Assembly (NCBI GenBank): GCA_019671135.1 | Contig: JAHRHY010000011.1 | Location: forward strand, 186,001 to 250,000 | Reading direction: 5' to 3' | Length of the DNA stretch: 64,000 nt | DNA from: Linnemannia hyalina | Taxonomy: Eukaryota > Mortierellomycota > Mortierellomycetes > Mortierellales > Mortierellaceae | In this document: positions 10,301 to 22,977 of the stretch, one piece after another | How positions within the stretch are numbered: position 1 is the stretch's first letter | Layout: every line of letters begins with the position of its first letter | The notes under the pieces: generated by a model | Seen by the model: only the letters and a program-made list of their open reading frames with translations | Told to the model about the DNA's origin: nothing | The model's database searches: none | Program-made: the position numbers and the translations under genes

Positions 10301-13300
10301 GGAGTTGTTAATTATTCAACCGGGAGCTGGAGAGTGTTAGTACAAGAAATCCAGGGGGGTGCGTGTGGAAGACGCAAATGAGGACGGGGATAGTTGTTTG
10401 TGAAAAGTGTACATGGAGTAGAGTACATGGATCATGGAATGTGTGCCCCGAGGACCGAGACCGGTCCCTTCCATTCTCCTTAAAGTACCATAGAAAGATG
10501 AGGAAAACAAACAAAGACACGCCCGTCTTCCTTCCATTCTTCCCTTCCTTTGAGATCGTTTATCACTTCTGATCTCCATACAAGTGCATGCATGATGTCG
10601 GCGTTTGCTCTCAAAATGAAGGGTCCAAGCGATTCGATGATGGGACAAGAGGGGAGGAGTAATCAAAGTGAGTGGGGAGAGAAGAAAGTTTGTGCAATAT
10701 TTTACCCATGGGTGAAGGTGGCCCTTCGCTTCTTGTTGCGGTCCGATGTTCTGTAGACATACAAGCGCAAATGTATACCTCTAACCCCTCTTCTTTGGAC
10801 GGAATGCCCGTTCCCTCTTTAACCGTCTGAAAGGAGGAGAGAGGAGCTGAAAGAACTTTCCCTGCAGGAAGCTATCAGGAGGTCTTTGCACTTGTCGTTT
10901 GATATCTTTGTTCTTGTCGCGCCTCCTCCTATGTAACAAATTACCTCCTCCACATTCCAGTCGAAAACAAACTTCGTCTCGTCAACTAGCCTAGTGTGGG
11001 CTATGTCAACTTCACCTGTCCTATTTTCCTTTTGTCACAAAAAAAAATAAAAAATAAAATAAAACCTTAAGCATCGAGAGCTCACATCATCCACCCACCT
11101 TCCTTCCTCATTGCTCCTCCTTCTTGTTACTGCTTTCTTGTTCCCTCGCCACAAATGGAGGCGACCATGTGCCTCCTCGGCTGGCAAGTTAGTTGGTTGA
11201 GAAGAAAAGTTGGACTGAAATGTTTGGCAGATTGGATGATGGAGACTGCATGGTACTTTGAGCTGTTTACATAATGGGGCAAGGCAGAACCCTTACAACC
11301 ACTAAAAATTCTGAGAGCTGAAAGAAAACACAGAAAGGAGGATGTAGGATTTTATGACAGAGTGCATTGGGAGTACAAGAAAAAAAATGGATGGATAATG
11401 GGCATAAATGATATGGTATTTCTACTTGGTCATGAAATAGCCGGACAAAACTAGACGCGCTTTTTCGTAATATCTTGATTCTCCACTGTCTTTCACGTCT
11501 TTTTGCACATTTCACTTGAGCATCCCTTTGTTTCGGATGAAGATATGATTGAGGCGATTGGGCCTAAAGCTGAATAATATTGCATTGTTCGTTCTCTCAC
11601 AATATTCCGGTCGACACATGAAAGACCAACATAACGCCGAACAAATCGAGGGTGTGAGCCGAGAGAGGCACGGATAGGGAAAAGGTGGAACAGAGAAGCG
11701 ATCGCAAAAGCGCCATGTTGGGTGTACCAAGATCCACAAGAACACTCTAGGAAGACATTGGGTTTAGATTCTTCATTCCTGTGCCTCCATGCAGAACTGT
11801 TATTGTGTAGGTCTCTGGGTCTCATCTCTAGTTTTTTGCTATTTAGTATGGCTCACCTTTACGTTTTCCTGTGCAATGAAGGGATATTGCCGCACCTATG
11901 ACGCAATAGGACCGTGGGTCCGCATCTCTCTTTCTTTCCCTCACTTCCCAAATGTTTGATGGGTAGGCATTCCTAGGCTGAACTTTTCGCTAAATATCTA
12001 TTCACTTCCTTTTTCTGCGCTGCAACACCCTTTGTGCATCCCTCGCCCTTTTATTTCAACCTTCAGTTCGTTACCCTTACCCTCCACCTCGTTGTTTCCG
12101 TGTCTCATTCTAAAGGTTCCATGGAACTCGTGAATCTAAAGGACACTAACAACGTCAATAAAACACTCAAAGAGACAAGCAGATGGGTTGTGGAGAAACA
12201 GAGGAGAAATGCAACAGACAAAGCGCGGAATAACTTTATACAAAGAATTTGACCGAAACCTAAATCAGCCATCACTCCTTCTCTTGTCCCTCCTTCTCAA
12301 ATTGGCCATATCAACCATTTGTGTTGACGGCGTCGACATGGTGGGAGAGGGTAAGAAGGATAAAAGGTGTCTCTGAGAACCTGAGGGTGAAACTTGCAGG
12401 TGGTCAACGAGGAGGCTGATCTGCCTAGAAGAGAAAAACGCGATCGCGTTTCTATCTCCACCAATTAGAAGCGTCTGAGGAGGTTGGTGGCGTTTTTCGA
12501 TAAGCCACATACACCCTCACGGAACACCCTCCACCTCCCCACTATCCATCATGTAGACTGCTCGTGGTTCTCTCTCTTATCATCCCTTTCCTTTATTGAA
12601 CCTACGTCTCATGCTTGAATGAAAGTACAACATGCTACTCTTATTCGTATTGTTCGCACGCAGTTCACTCTGTTGTTCAAAGTTATCGTGCCGTTGAAGT
12701 TCAAAAGAAGCAATTGAAGGAAAAGAGGAGCATCAAATGAAGCCCAAAAGAAAGGACAAAAATAACAAGAAGCAAGTGCAAAAGTAAAGGAGGCAAAGGA
12801 AAGATTGAGCCATCCAGACCATTTGGAGTCAGTGGCTGAGGACTGATGAACTGAAAGTGGTAGGCATGACCGTATGAGAGCAATTTTGTCACCTGTTGGG
12901 TGAGAGAGAAAATAGAGGGTTGGTAAGGATCAGCGCCGCCTGACAAATCAAGTTCACAACTCCAATTCCCTAACATGACGAAAAGCACACAGAGTACAAA
13001 AACTACCCTCAGATCAAGCCCCTGAACGCACCTGAGCAATTGAATTAGCAGCAGACGGCATAGAGCGCCGAAAAGTGATGAATAAGGGACGCCCATATCG
13101 ATCTGTCCGAAGGGAGTGCGAAGATAAAATAATGGGGCAATGTTTTGGAGTTGCCTCTAGGTAATGCATGGTGTGAGATGAAGAGGAAAGGAATTAGAGT
13201 TTAATGAAAAACGCATGTTGGATGCAAGGGGGGCAAGGTAAGGGGAGATGAGGAAGGAGGGAGGTGATCATGGTATGGACATGGCATGGACATGGGATGG

Positions 13301-15600
13301 TCCAATGTTTTTGTTGGTGGGTCCAATGCTGGGTTCAAAAGCTCGTAGGGCTGTTGCTGTTTTTGAAGAGAGCAATGGGTAGATGGGATGTGTTGAAAGA
13401 TACAGAAAAAGAGAATGAGCAGAGGTTATGATGACCTACAAAAAAAATGAGTGTACAGTACATGCTGTACATTTGCTATGGTACCCACCTTTCCATTCAT
13501 TTGTGCGCATCGATATAATAAAACCGGCTGAAAATTACTGCGCTAAAGGGGAGGAGGAGGGGAAGGGCAAGAAAGAAAAAACAGGGATAGGGCATGTCGG
13601 GATGTCGCAAGAAAATAAAGGCAAGATTGAAAGTGCGCAAGGCGGAGCGTTGTTCCGTGAATATAGTTAAATGAATCGATGGTGGGTCTAAAGAGGCCCT
13701 TATTACTACTAGTGAGTATGTGGTATAAGGTAGCTGAATTGTGTAAGGAGAAGAAAGGCATGGGATGCACAATCGATGGTGAAATGAAGGCAGCGTGGGA
13801 GTCCGAAACCCATGCGAACAGAGAGCAAAAGGCTGTGAAAATATAACAATAGGCCACAATGACGGAGGCAATTAGGGGTAGGGGCATGCGTTTCTCTCTT
13901 GCATTTGCATTTGCAGGGACATATTGTGCATGCTCTTCATCGATGCATGGTCACTTCCTTCATGTAACAGTCTCTTTGCGCGCCTATTTTGGACGATTTA
14001 ATAATCACTTTTGTTGTCGTTGCTATTTTTTGTGGTTTTAGCGTCCTTTTCGAATACCTCAGTACCTGACGCTATGAGAGAGTTCGCTGATCGTCCCTGA
14101 AAAATAAAATAAAAACGGTGCTAACCCCTAGATCGGAGGAGGGAAGGGTAAGGAACTGGGTAGTGACAATATCTAACGAGGAAAACGAATGGGTTACTTA
14201 TTTTTCTTCAGCCTTGGGTCATTGCCCATCTTCCTTACGTTGTTCTCATCTCACTTATATCTTTCCTCTATCATAGAAGAACAAGAGGCACTAAAGAGGT
14301 ATGTGCACAATGGCGAAGATTTGATCCATTGTTGTTGGTCCCAACCTCTGGCCAGAAACAACTGAATGCAAGAAAAAAGGAGTCTGACAGTCATCTCAAC
14401 CAACGTGTGCACAAAAACAGTGGGTTCCTTTCCGAAAAGAGAAAGAAAACAAAACGTTATGGCGTTTTTATTCTCCTTGCGGGCGCGATCTACAGGGTAA
14501 ATATACAATATGGTATTGCACACTTACGCCCACATGTTCATGATTGGTGAACAGAAGGAGACACCAAGTCAACAAAAAACAAGAATGACCGCTGACAGAC
14601 GAGAAAAAAAAGAAGAAAAAAAAAAAACCAGGGGACCTGGAGAGCACGAAACAAACAGATCTCGAACCATGCATGCACCCCGGCCTGATCTCTTGTGCCT
14701 TCTTCCTCTTCTTCCTCCTCTTCTTGTCGTTCTCTCTCTCTCTCTCTCTGTTTTCTATCGCTCACTATTTTTTGTTCTATTTTTTTTTTTTGCTCTGGGT
14801 ACCCAGGTGCTGGTCGGAGAGAGACTTTACACGCGGATAGGTAATTGATGAATGGCGAATGAACAAAAGTGTACCGTTAAAAAACGAGGAGAGAGAGATG
14901 GACACGGTTCGCTTTTTCCATCGTTTGTCTGTTTCTTCGTAATATCGCTTTCTCCGTCGTCGTAAGCCCTTTTGATCATTTTTTTTTCTCCGAAGCCGTT
15001 CATTTGAAAGAACAATTGCAGGGAAAGGAGGAAAGAGGAATGCGGGGGATAAAAAAGGGTACAGATTTGAACAAAGGCATTTAGGGCGGATAAATTGACC
15101 AACATGTTTGGCTGTCGGGAGTGCAATGGGACGTAACGCTATTGGGACGAAATAGATAGGACATGGCGTGTACACCCAGACTGAACTTGAATGAACTGAC
15201 TAAGAATCAGAGTATATATGAACTCAACTGAAAGCCATAAAAAGAGAGAGAGAGAGAGAGAGAGTCGAGAGCGTTTTGAAAGAGAGACGAGAGCACAAAC
15301 ACGTTCGGGTTCATATAACTCTGGGTCCATGGGATCAATGGTCGTTGGTTGGAAGTATCGTTTTTGGGGAGGGGGTAGAAGAGAGAGAGAATGTCAGGGA
15401 CAGAGAGGGGGAAAGAAGGGGAGTGGATTACTCTTGCTGTTAAGGATGCCCATGATCAGTGGCAATGCCAATACGGCATATCAACAACTGATGTTCTCTT
15501 CAGTGGGGTTGTGGGTGGAGCATGGTCATGTTCAATTGATCGGTGTGTTAGTGAGCGAGTTCGGTGTCCATTGCAACGTTCCAGCCGCAATACGAGAATA
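10301..15600. other. 5.3-kb stretch without a convincing gene
   Basis: Open frames on both strands are short, low in complexity, Ser/Leu/Phe-rich or Lys/Arg-rich, and lack recognisable domains. No tRNA-like cloverleaf or snRNA was recognised. It contains a perfect 16-base palindrome (12436-12451), GA/CT simple repeats (14732-14750, 15246-15263), A/T homopolymers and repeated pyrimidine tracts. It may hold non-coding transcripts or the distal promoter of the alpha/beta hydrolase gene. Fast-evolving small genes cannot be excluded. Confidence 0.4.
15246..15263. repeat. (GA)n simple repeat
   Basis: Uninterrupted GA units in a purine-rich context. A CT tract of the same kind lies at about 14732-14750. 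Confidence 0.75.
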
Positions 15601-15654
15601 AAAAAAAGTTTCCCCTTTTCGTTTTCGATTGTCCCTGTTCGCCCTTCCGCCTCT

Positions 15655-15760
15655 TTTTATTTCTCTTTTATTTCTCTTTACCTTTACCTTTTATTTCTCT
15701 TTACCTTTTATTTCTCTTTACCTTTTATTTCTCTTTACCTTTTATTTCTCTTGACCTTCT
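15655..15760 (+). repeat. 17-bp pyrimidine-rich tandem repeat in the hydrolase leader region
   Basis: Four to five copies of a unit close to TTTTATTTCTCTTTACC follow one another. The CT-rich character continues to the start codon at 16041. The position suggests a promoter or 5' leader polypyrimidine tract. Confidence 0.8.
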
Positions 15761-16040
15761 TCTGCTGGCTTTGCCTTCTCTCACGTTGTCGCTCCTCTCT
15801 CTACCTTTCTATTCCTCATCCCTTCTCTTCACCTTAGACCTTCCCTTCTCTTCACTCATTATTCATCACTCGCTCTTACCTCTTCCCCACCCCCTGCACC
15901 ACACTTCCTTTCCTTCACCTTTCTCGCATCGCCATCGACCTCCCCTCTCACTCGCACATTAGGAAGCAAGCAACCTAACCTCATTCAACCATCTCCCACC
16001 AACCAGCAACCAACAAGACCGTTTTATATTCTCACTCATC

Positions 16041-18541
16041 ATGTCAAGACGAATGTCCGAAGCGGCCTCCCTCAGGTCGTTCGACAGCATCCCGACAATG
16101 GCGGATGTCGAGGCGACACTCGGGTGTGTAGACATGAACCAACGTTATGAGTTGTACTCTGGCCGTCTTGTCTCCTTTGCCGAGGTTGGGCACCCCTGTG
16201 GCCACCCTGTCTTTTGTTTGTAAGTGTTTGCACCACCTTTCGTTGTTTATTTATTGCGCTTATTTATAAAGCTGCCTTGTTGTTGTTGTGTAAGCATAAG
16301 GATGCACGCAAGAAGACGAGAAAGAAATCGAGTTGCATTGTGAAAGGCATAGGGGAGAATGCATATACGTTGAATAGCATTGATCGAGGGGGAGTGGTGT
16401 GTCTGCGAGTGTTGTTTCAGAACAAAAGTCTGAGAGTTGTAATGGACTGATTGGCTGCTGTTGTTGGCGAAACAAAAGGAGGATATATGCCTGACTGAAG
16501 GGATGGTGCATGGGTCTCCCTTATTTTCCCGTTCTCCTTCGTTGAACAACATCATGTCCATGCAAGCGCATGCTCTGCTCTCTGCCTTCCATTGTCTTTG
16601 TTTACCACATCATTTGCCGTTTGTTCTTGTTTGTGTACAGTCGGCTTATATTACTCACACGTTGCCTCATCGGTGGGTTCGTGCCTGGCTCGTTCCTGTG
16701 TTCCATTATCACACGTTTTGGCTGTGTGCATCCCTCCCACCCATCCCCCCATCCCCATCCTCCCCCATTCCACTTTTTTTGTGTTCAATTTCAATTGAGA
16801 ACTCCATATAATATTTTGTTTTCACCCAACAAACAAAAATTCAAGTGTCGACCATGGCCTCCATGTTTTTTTGATCGATAGTAGATTGTGAATCCTCTCC
16901 TTTCCTTTGCGTACGCTTTGCACTGCCTTATCATGTTTGCTTTGTGTTCGGGATGGGGTTCACTTGTTTACTTTCATACCTGTTTCGAATCTGCACCCTC
17001 TCTTTCTCTCGCTGCTCAACCCGATGTGGTTTCCATTTCATTTTATTTCATATAATCCTCACATGTATATTTTGCCCATTTCTACGTTTTGTGTGCGCGA
17101 TTTGCATGCGCATGTATGTGTCTTCATAATACTAACTCTGTTGTTCTTCTACTCCCCCCCCCTTGCATCCGTTTTTGTTATCGCGATTGTTTAAATATAG
17201 TCTAGGACTTGGTTGCATGCGCTATTACTCGATCATTCTTGAGGACTTGGCGTTCAAGCATTCGTTAAGGATATATTGTATTGACCGACCTGGCGTCGGT
17301 ATGTCCCACACCACCGAGCCCGAGGTAATTCCCTTTTTCTGACTCCGAAGCGGCATGTCATTTGGTCGGGTACCGTCTTTGTTAGTAATCTAGTAAAGCT
17401 AACCTCTGTTCTCTTTCGATATACACTGATAGACATGGACACCGTTGAGGATGGCAGAGATTGTTGAGGAGATGGCAAACGGATTCAACATCCAAAAGTT
17501 CTCGGTGATGGGCCACTCCTGTGGAGCCATCTACGCCATGGCTTGTGCGCTCCGCCTCAAAGCACGAATCGTCGGCACCGTCTGGCTGATGTCGCCCTGG
17601 GTGCATCTGACGCTCGCTAAACGCATGAAGTGGATCAAACACGTCCCGACAACTCTCCTCAAATCCTCCCAAAGTACGGCCAGTCTGTTGTACAAGTCGC
17701 TCTCAGTTGCTGCCAAGGAACCCCCCTCGAAATCGGACCCCAATATCTTGAACTATGATCGGGAGAAGCTTGTCACGGCCATGTTGGAGGATAATATGGC
17801 AGAGAGTCTGGAGGGTGCCAATAATGACTTGATGGTTTGTTTGGAGTTGTATCATTCTTTCGGGTTCAGTTATAAGGATGTTACCCTTCCAGTTCACGTC
17901 TTCTGGGGTACCAAGGTAACTTTGTCGCTTTTTGTCAATTGTCAGTGTAATTATTGTCGACTAGCGCGTTTTTTGTCTTCTCGTGCTAACCCATTGGCCT
18001 TTCTTTTTTTTTTTTTTTTTTTTTGCCAAACTTTTAATAGGATGCTGTGATTTCAAGGGAGGCAGTGGACTGGATGGAACAGCGACTATCACAATGCACA
18101 CTCAGCATCATCGAAGGCGGAACCCACGGCCTCCTTTGGCGCGCCGACGTCGTCTCACAGATCTTCAAGGGCATTGCGTCTTCTTGGAAACTCGCCGAGT
18201 TTGAACGGTCGCTGTCGCAGCGTTGGTCGATCAAACAGTTGGGGTTGAATGGCGGTGGGCATAGTAATCGCCATTTCACATATAGGAGTAGTGCTTATTC
18301 TGCGACGGGACAGCTGCAGCAGGCGATTCAGACTAGTAATATCTATGAGACAGCTACTTCCAGTGCTGCGGCTGCGGGTTCGACGGTGACGAGCCCGGTG
18401 TCGTCGGTGGCGACGGCGACGGCACAGGTTGCGGTGGTTGCAGTTGCAACGGCACAACAGCGGTCTGTGCATCCGCATGCTGCTGAGGAGACTGAGGTTC
18501 CTGTTGTTGTTGCGTCGGCGACTGCTACCGTTTCTAATTAA
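16041..18541 (+). CDS. Alpha/beta hydrolase
   Basis: Exons 16041-16219, 17201-17324, 17433-17915 and 18041-18541 give 428 residues. The core is a classical alpha/beta hydrolase: GHPVFCFLGLGCMRYY (oxyanion-hole region, split by intron 1), YCIDRPGVGMS, the nucleophile elbow GHSCGA with Ser near residue 130, the acidic residue in VFWGTKDAVIS, and the catalytic His in EGGTHGLLW. The last ~90 residues are Ala/Thr/Val-rich low-complexity sequence with no counterpart in the core. Substrate cannot be predicted; the family includes esterases, lipases and epoxide hydrolases. The first intron is unusually long for this window (981 bases), while the other introns are about 110-125. Its downstream neighbour, the aldo-keto reductase, is convergent. 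Confidence 0.85.
16220..17200 (+). other. 981-base intron of the alpha/beta hydrolase
   Basis: GTAAGT donor and AAATATAG acceptor. The interior is TC/GT-rich and carries no recognised RNA or coding sequence. It is roughly eight times longer than the other introns of the gene. Confidence 0.7.
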
Positions 18542-18741
18542 TAATGCCGTACGCAATTTTTCTTGATGAGTATTTCATCTATCATCCTCACACACCCCCC
18601 ACACTAATGTACTATACCCCTTTCACAAACCATTCACAAATAAATTACAAAGATCTGCGCATTGTATTGTTTATTGTGTTTATTGTTCTGATATAGTTTT
18701 TGGTGTTGGATTGCCTACGAGAACAAAATAAAAAAAAGGGT
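18542..18741. terminator. Convergent 3' region
   Basis: Spacer between the hydrolase stop and the aldo-keto reductase stop. It contains AAATAAA near 18639 on the plus strand and TTTATTTTG-type antisense signals near 18725, suitable as polyadenylation signals for both genes. Confidence 0.45.
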
Positions 18742-20202
18742 TCAAGAAGAACGGAAATTGTAGTCAAGAACAGGCCGATTCATCAACACGCCCTCAATAG
18801 CCTCCATAACCTCCTCTGTCAAAAGCGGCACAACCTGCAACGCCTTCACATTCTCCTCAATCTGACTCGGCCGACTGGCGCCCGTGATCACACTTGACAG
18901 ATTGGGGTTCTTCAAACACCATGCCAAACACAACTGTGCCGTCGTGCACCCAAGTTGCTGTGCAATATGACCCAACTGGGCAACCTTTTGGATTTTGACC
19001 CGTCCATCTTCCGATTCGAGGGATTCGCGGAGCCGCTTCATGACGGCGTTGTCTTCGATGGCAAGGCGCGAGTCTGGGGGTACGCCGTCGTTGTATTTTC
19101 CGGAGAGGAGGCCTGAAGCGAGGGGGGACCATATCGTGGCGCCCATACCAAAGTTTTTGTAGAGCGGGAGGTATTCCTTTTCGACTCTGTCCCTATGGAA
19201 CATGTTGTACTGCGGTTGTTCCATCTATTTTTTTGTTTGGAGGGGAGGATGGTTGCGTAAGGTTAGAGCAATTTCGACAGAAAACAGGTCTGGTAATTAT
19301 TCGCAACGCCCCCTTTCACACATCCAACTCCAAAAAAAAAAAAAGACGTACTAAGGGAGCGATAAGATTCAACCGCTGAGCAACCGCATGGGCTTCACTG
19401 ATCTGCTGCCCAGACCATTCACTCGTCCCCCAATAAAACGCCTTCCCCTGTTCAATCACAAAATTGAAAGCCCTCACAATCTCCTCCATTGGCGTATCCG
19501 GGTCCGGTCTATGCGCATAAAGCAAGTCGACATAATCCAATTGCAACCGTTTGAGCGACGCATCTGTACCCTCGACGATGTGTTTCCGGGATAGGCCTCG
19601 ATCGTTGGGTCCTTTGCCGCCCCAGAAGAGTTTTGTGGAGATGACGAGGTCAGACCGCTTCCAGCCGAATTTGCGGATCGCGACTCCCATGTCGATCTCG
19701 CATTGACCGCCTGAGTAAACCTATTTTATTTTTGTAGGTGGGTTTGGTTGGTTTTGGAAGGAGGAGAGGGAGAGGAGAAGGAAGGGGAAGGGATGTTGTT
19801 AGGTTAAACGTTATCCCTTTTGTGATCCATCCAATATGTTACATTGGCATAACCCATGGTGCAAAAAGCAGAGCAGAGCATATATATTACCTCGGCGGTG
19901 TCGAAAAAGTTGATACCGTTGTCGTATGCAGTCTTCATACACATCTGGGCAACCTCAGGGCTGACCTGACCACCTATAACAAGCAAGGGCACGGTGGTTA
20001 TGCACATATTTGTTAGTTTTTCTGTCCTACGGTAACGGAAAACAGCAAAATACACACGAGATTCAAGTCGTGAGGAAGGCAAAGGCAATAGGGGGGTTCC
20101 GAAAGAGAGATGATACGTGCCATAGGTGACCCATCCGCCGAGGGAGAGACAGGAGACCATGAGTCCGCTCTTGCCCAGATATCGATACTCCATGGACGTC
20201 AT
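18742..20202 (-). CDS. Kv-beta-type aldo-keto reductase
   Basis: Minus-strand exons 20202-20121, 19973-19891, 19720-19352 and 19224-18742 give 338 residues. The protein follows voltage-gated K+ channel beta subunits (AKR6-like) along its length: [88 protein letters not shown] and [16 protein letters not shown]. The catalytic tetrad Asp (FFDTAE), Tyr (EVYSGG), Lys (STK) and His (YAHRPD) is complete, so an active NADPH-dependent reductase is expected. Animal Kv-beta has Asn in the last position. Intron 1 uses a GC donor (TATG/GCACGT), which is the only junction that joins WVTYG to GQVSPE. The start was taken at MTSMEYR; an upstream in-frame ATG lies in a His/Thr low-complexity leader. Confidence 0.92.
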
Positions 20203-20742
20203 CGTTGCTGTTTTACTGTTTTTTTGCTGTATTGGTGTTGCGTGCGTGTGTGTGTGTTGCGTGAGTTGCTTTACTGCGTGCGTTTGTCCGGTTCCACTTG
20301 ATGCAGCAGTAGTCCGGTCCTGCTGGCTTGCGGTCGGCTGCTTGTATCTATCCTGTGAGAAGAGGGTTGTTGCTGTAGTCGTTGATTCCTTGGTGATGTT
20401 GTTTGATGGATGCGTGCGTGTGTGCGTGTGGGAATGGATGGAATGTAAAGAAAACAAACAGGCGCGATTTTTTATTGCAGCGGCCGTGGAGGAAAAATCT
20501 CATGTGTCCCCTCGACGTATTATTCGACAGACCAAAAAAATTTGGTGCCAAGCGACGATGGGTCCCCGTTTCACACCGCACAAAAACCTGTTGAATCAGG
20601 ACCTCCGGTTAATCTCTTGGGGTTCTTCCTCTCCATCTCTGTACACGTAACACGGTGATATTGTGGTTAAAGTCGTAGATCTTGTGAATGGTGGTGAGTT
20701 TTGTATTGTTGCAAAAGAAAAAAACAGAAAAAATGAAGTTAT
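20203..20742. promoter_or_regulatory. Promoter of the aldo-keto reductase and 3' region of STI1
   Basis: Both neighbours are on the minus strand. The interval has TG/GTGCG simple-sequence tracts (20238-20260 and 20408-20432), read as CA-rich leader on the transcribed strand, and an A-rich tract 3' of STI1 (20711-20733). No gene was seen. Confidence 0.4.
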
Positions 20743-22977
20743 TTAGTTGCCAACACGGATGATACCAGCGGCGACGAGCTTGCGGATGTTGGCAGCAACC
20801 ATGGGGTTCTTCATGTGGTCCTGGGCAGCCTGGGGATCCTCCTGCATTTGCTGCAAGATGCTGCGCATAGCAGGGTCAGACATGATCCTCTGGACCTCGG
20901 GATCCTGCTGTGCTCTAGCAATCGTCTCAGCCTCAGTCTCGCCCTCCCGACGCTCGGGGCCGCGGTTCATCTCTGTGTAGACCTTGTTGATCTGACCGTC
21001 AATCTCTGCAGTGTTCTTCTTCTCGACATCAACATCCTTGGCCTTCTGGCAGGTCTCGAGACACTCGGTGTACTCCTTCTTCAAGAACTGGATGGCGGCC
21101 TTACGGATGTATCCCTTGACAAACTTGGGGTCCAAGGAAATGCAGGTCTCGCAGTCCTTCAATGCCTCATTGATAGCCATCAACTTGGTGTAGCAGGCAG
21201 CGCGGTTTGAGTAGGCGCGGGGGTCGGTATCGTCACGCTTGATAGCCTCGGTGTACTCCTTAACAGCCTCAACAAAGTCGCTCTTCTTGAAGAGGACGTT
21301 ACCACGGTCACGGGCCTCGGCCGAGAGGGCGACATCCCTGTAAGCTTCCTTGTCAGCCTTGGCCTTGGCCTTCTCAGCCTCCTTGAGCTTGGCGAGAATG
21401 TCGGGGGTACGGTGCTCGGCCAAGGACTTGCCGTAGTACTTAATGGCCTCGGGCAGCTTGTTCTGTTTGGCATAGGCGTTTCCGATACGACCGAGGGCCT
21501 TGGCGATCAACTTGTAATCGGCACGGTGCTCGCGTCCAACATCAATGGCCTCCTCGCAGGTCTTGATGCACTCATCAAAGTTGCCCATCTCAAAGTAGAC
21601 AGCAGCCTTGTTGGTCAAGATCGAGACGTTGGTCGAGTCAAGCTCCCAGGCCTTGGTGTAGTGCTCCAAAGCCTCCTCAAACTTCCTGGCCTTGTAACTG
21701 GCGTTTCCAAGATCCTTGACCTTCAAAGCCTCCTTCTTGTTCAACTCTTCCTCGCTGGGCATCTCCTCGTCCTTGGGCTCCTCAGCCTTGGGCTCCTCGG
21801 CCTTCTTGGGGGCAGCAGAGGTGGGGGCGGGTGTGTCATCCTCCTCTGAAGCGCCAGGGAAGTCCTCGGGTCCACGAGCATCAAGACCCATCAAGCCCAT
21901 CAAGAGGCTCATGATGCGGGGATCCTGCATGTGCTGGTTCAAGGCGTTGGGGTTGGCCTGGATCGCGCGGATCTTCTCCACAAGATCAGGCTGAGCGAGC
22001 AAAGGAGCCAACTTGGGGTTGGCAGCCATCTTTGTGAACACGTCAGGTCCGAAGAACTGACCAATTCCCATCGATGCCTCTATTATAGTTTTCATTGTTG
22101 TTAGGGGAATGGATGTTGTTAGTTTTGCGTTCTTGCTCTGGTTTGTAGCAAACGTACGATGCCCTGTTTAAATAAATGCTCTAGCGGTGTTGCTTTATGC
22201 TCCTTCCTGTTCCACGCATTGTACATCCATAAAGCACTTTCATGCTATTGTTAGTCCTGTTCCCTTTGCACTTCGAACATTGGGTTAAGAAACATATTCG
22301 TTGTTCATCCCTGTTGCGCCTTTTTGTTCTCGCATTTCGTCTCCTTTTGTCAGAACGGGTGATCCGAGCCACATTTTGATTGATGTCCAGGGTATTGATC
22401 CTGTCCCTGCTTGCTGCCTCCCTCCCAGCCATCAATCCAAAACGTGTACTAGAAAAGGAGGAAAAAAAGAGGACGTGGTAGCGTACCCTTCTCCATGGCT
22501 TGCTTGGTGTCCTGGAGTCCCTTCTGGAGCTGAACATTAGTGGGCTCGATTTTCAATCCTTCCTCATAAACATCGTTGGCCTCGGGGTAGCGACCCAATC
22601 CGAAAAGAGCAGTGGCCTTGCGACCATAACCCTTGGACCAGTCCGCCTTCAACTCCACGGTCTTCTCGCCATCCTCGAGCGCCTTTTCATAGTTCTTTTG
22701 GGAGGCGTAGCAGGCGGAGCGGTTGGAGAAGAGGACGTGGTTGGTGGGGTCAAGCTCGATGGCCTTTGTGAAGTGATCGATGGCGGTGGGGTAGTCCTTG
22801 GCGAGGAAGGCCTTGTTTCCCTCGGCTTTGTATTCTTCAGCCTATTTGTGGTTGCAGGGGAGAGAGGTGTGAAGGGTTAGTTTGAACGGTAGTGAGCAAG
22901 GGGGTGGATTTGTGTGCAAGAGTTGAGGTTAGCGTCAACAGTGTTAGGACAGTGCGGGTTGCATGACTTACGCTCAT
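20743..22977 (-). CDS. STI1: STI1/Hop Hsp70-Hsp90 co-chaperone
   Basis: Exons 22977-22972, 22841-22487 and 22079-20743 give 565 residues, close to yeast STI1 (589). STI1 bridges Hsp70 and Hsp90 and hands over client proteins in the cytosol. Residues 3-115 form TPR1 (YKAEGNKAFLAKDYPTAIDH, SNRSACYASQKNYEKALED). A DP1 repeat region follows (FFGPDVFTKMAANPKLAPLL, DPRIMSLLMGLMGLD), then an acidic Lys/Glu/Pro linker, TPR2A (ALKVKDLGNASYKARKFEEA), TPR2B (ARDRGNVLFKKSDFVEAVKE) and a C-terminal DP2 (DPEVQRIMSDPAMRSILQQM). Charged carboxylate-clamp residues are present in each TPR set. The first coding exon is only ATG AGC. The promoter is shared with the divergent p24 gene. Confidence 0.95.

Noticed and set aside
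12701..13096. 131-codon minus-strand hydrophobic frame
   Set aside because: Leu/Phe-rich composition without clear membrane-protein pattern or splice context; likely chance.
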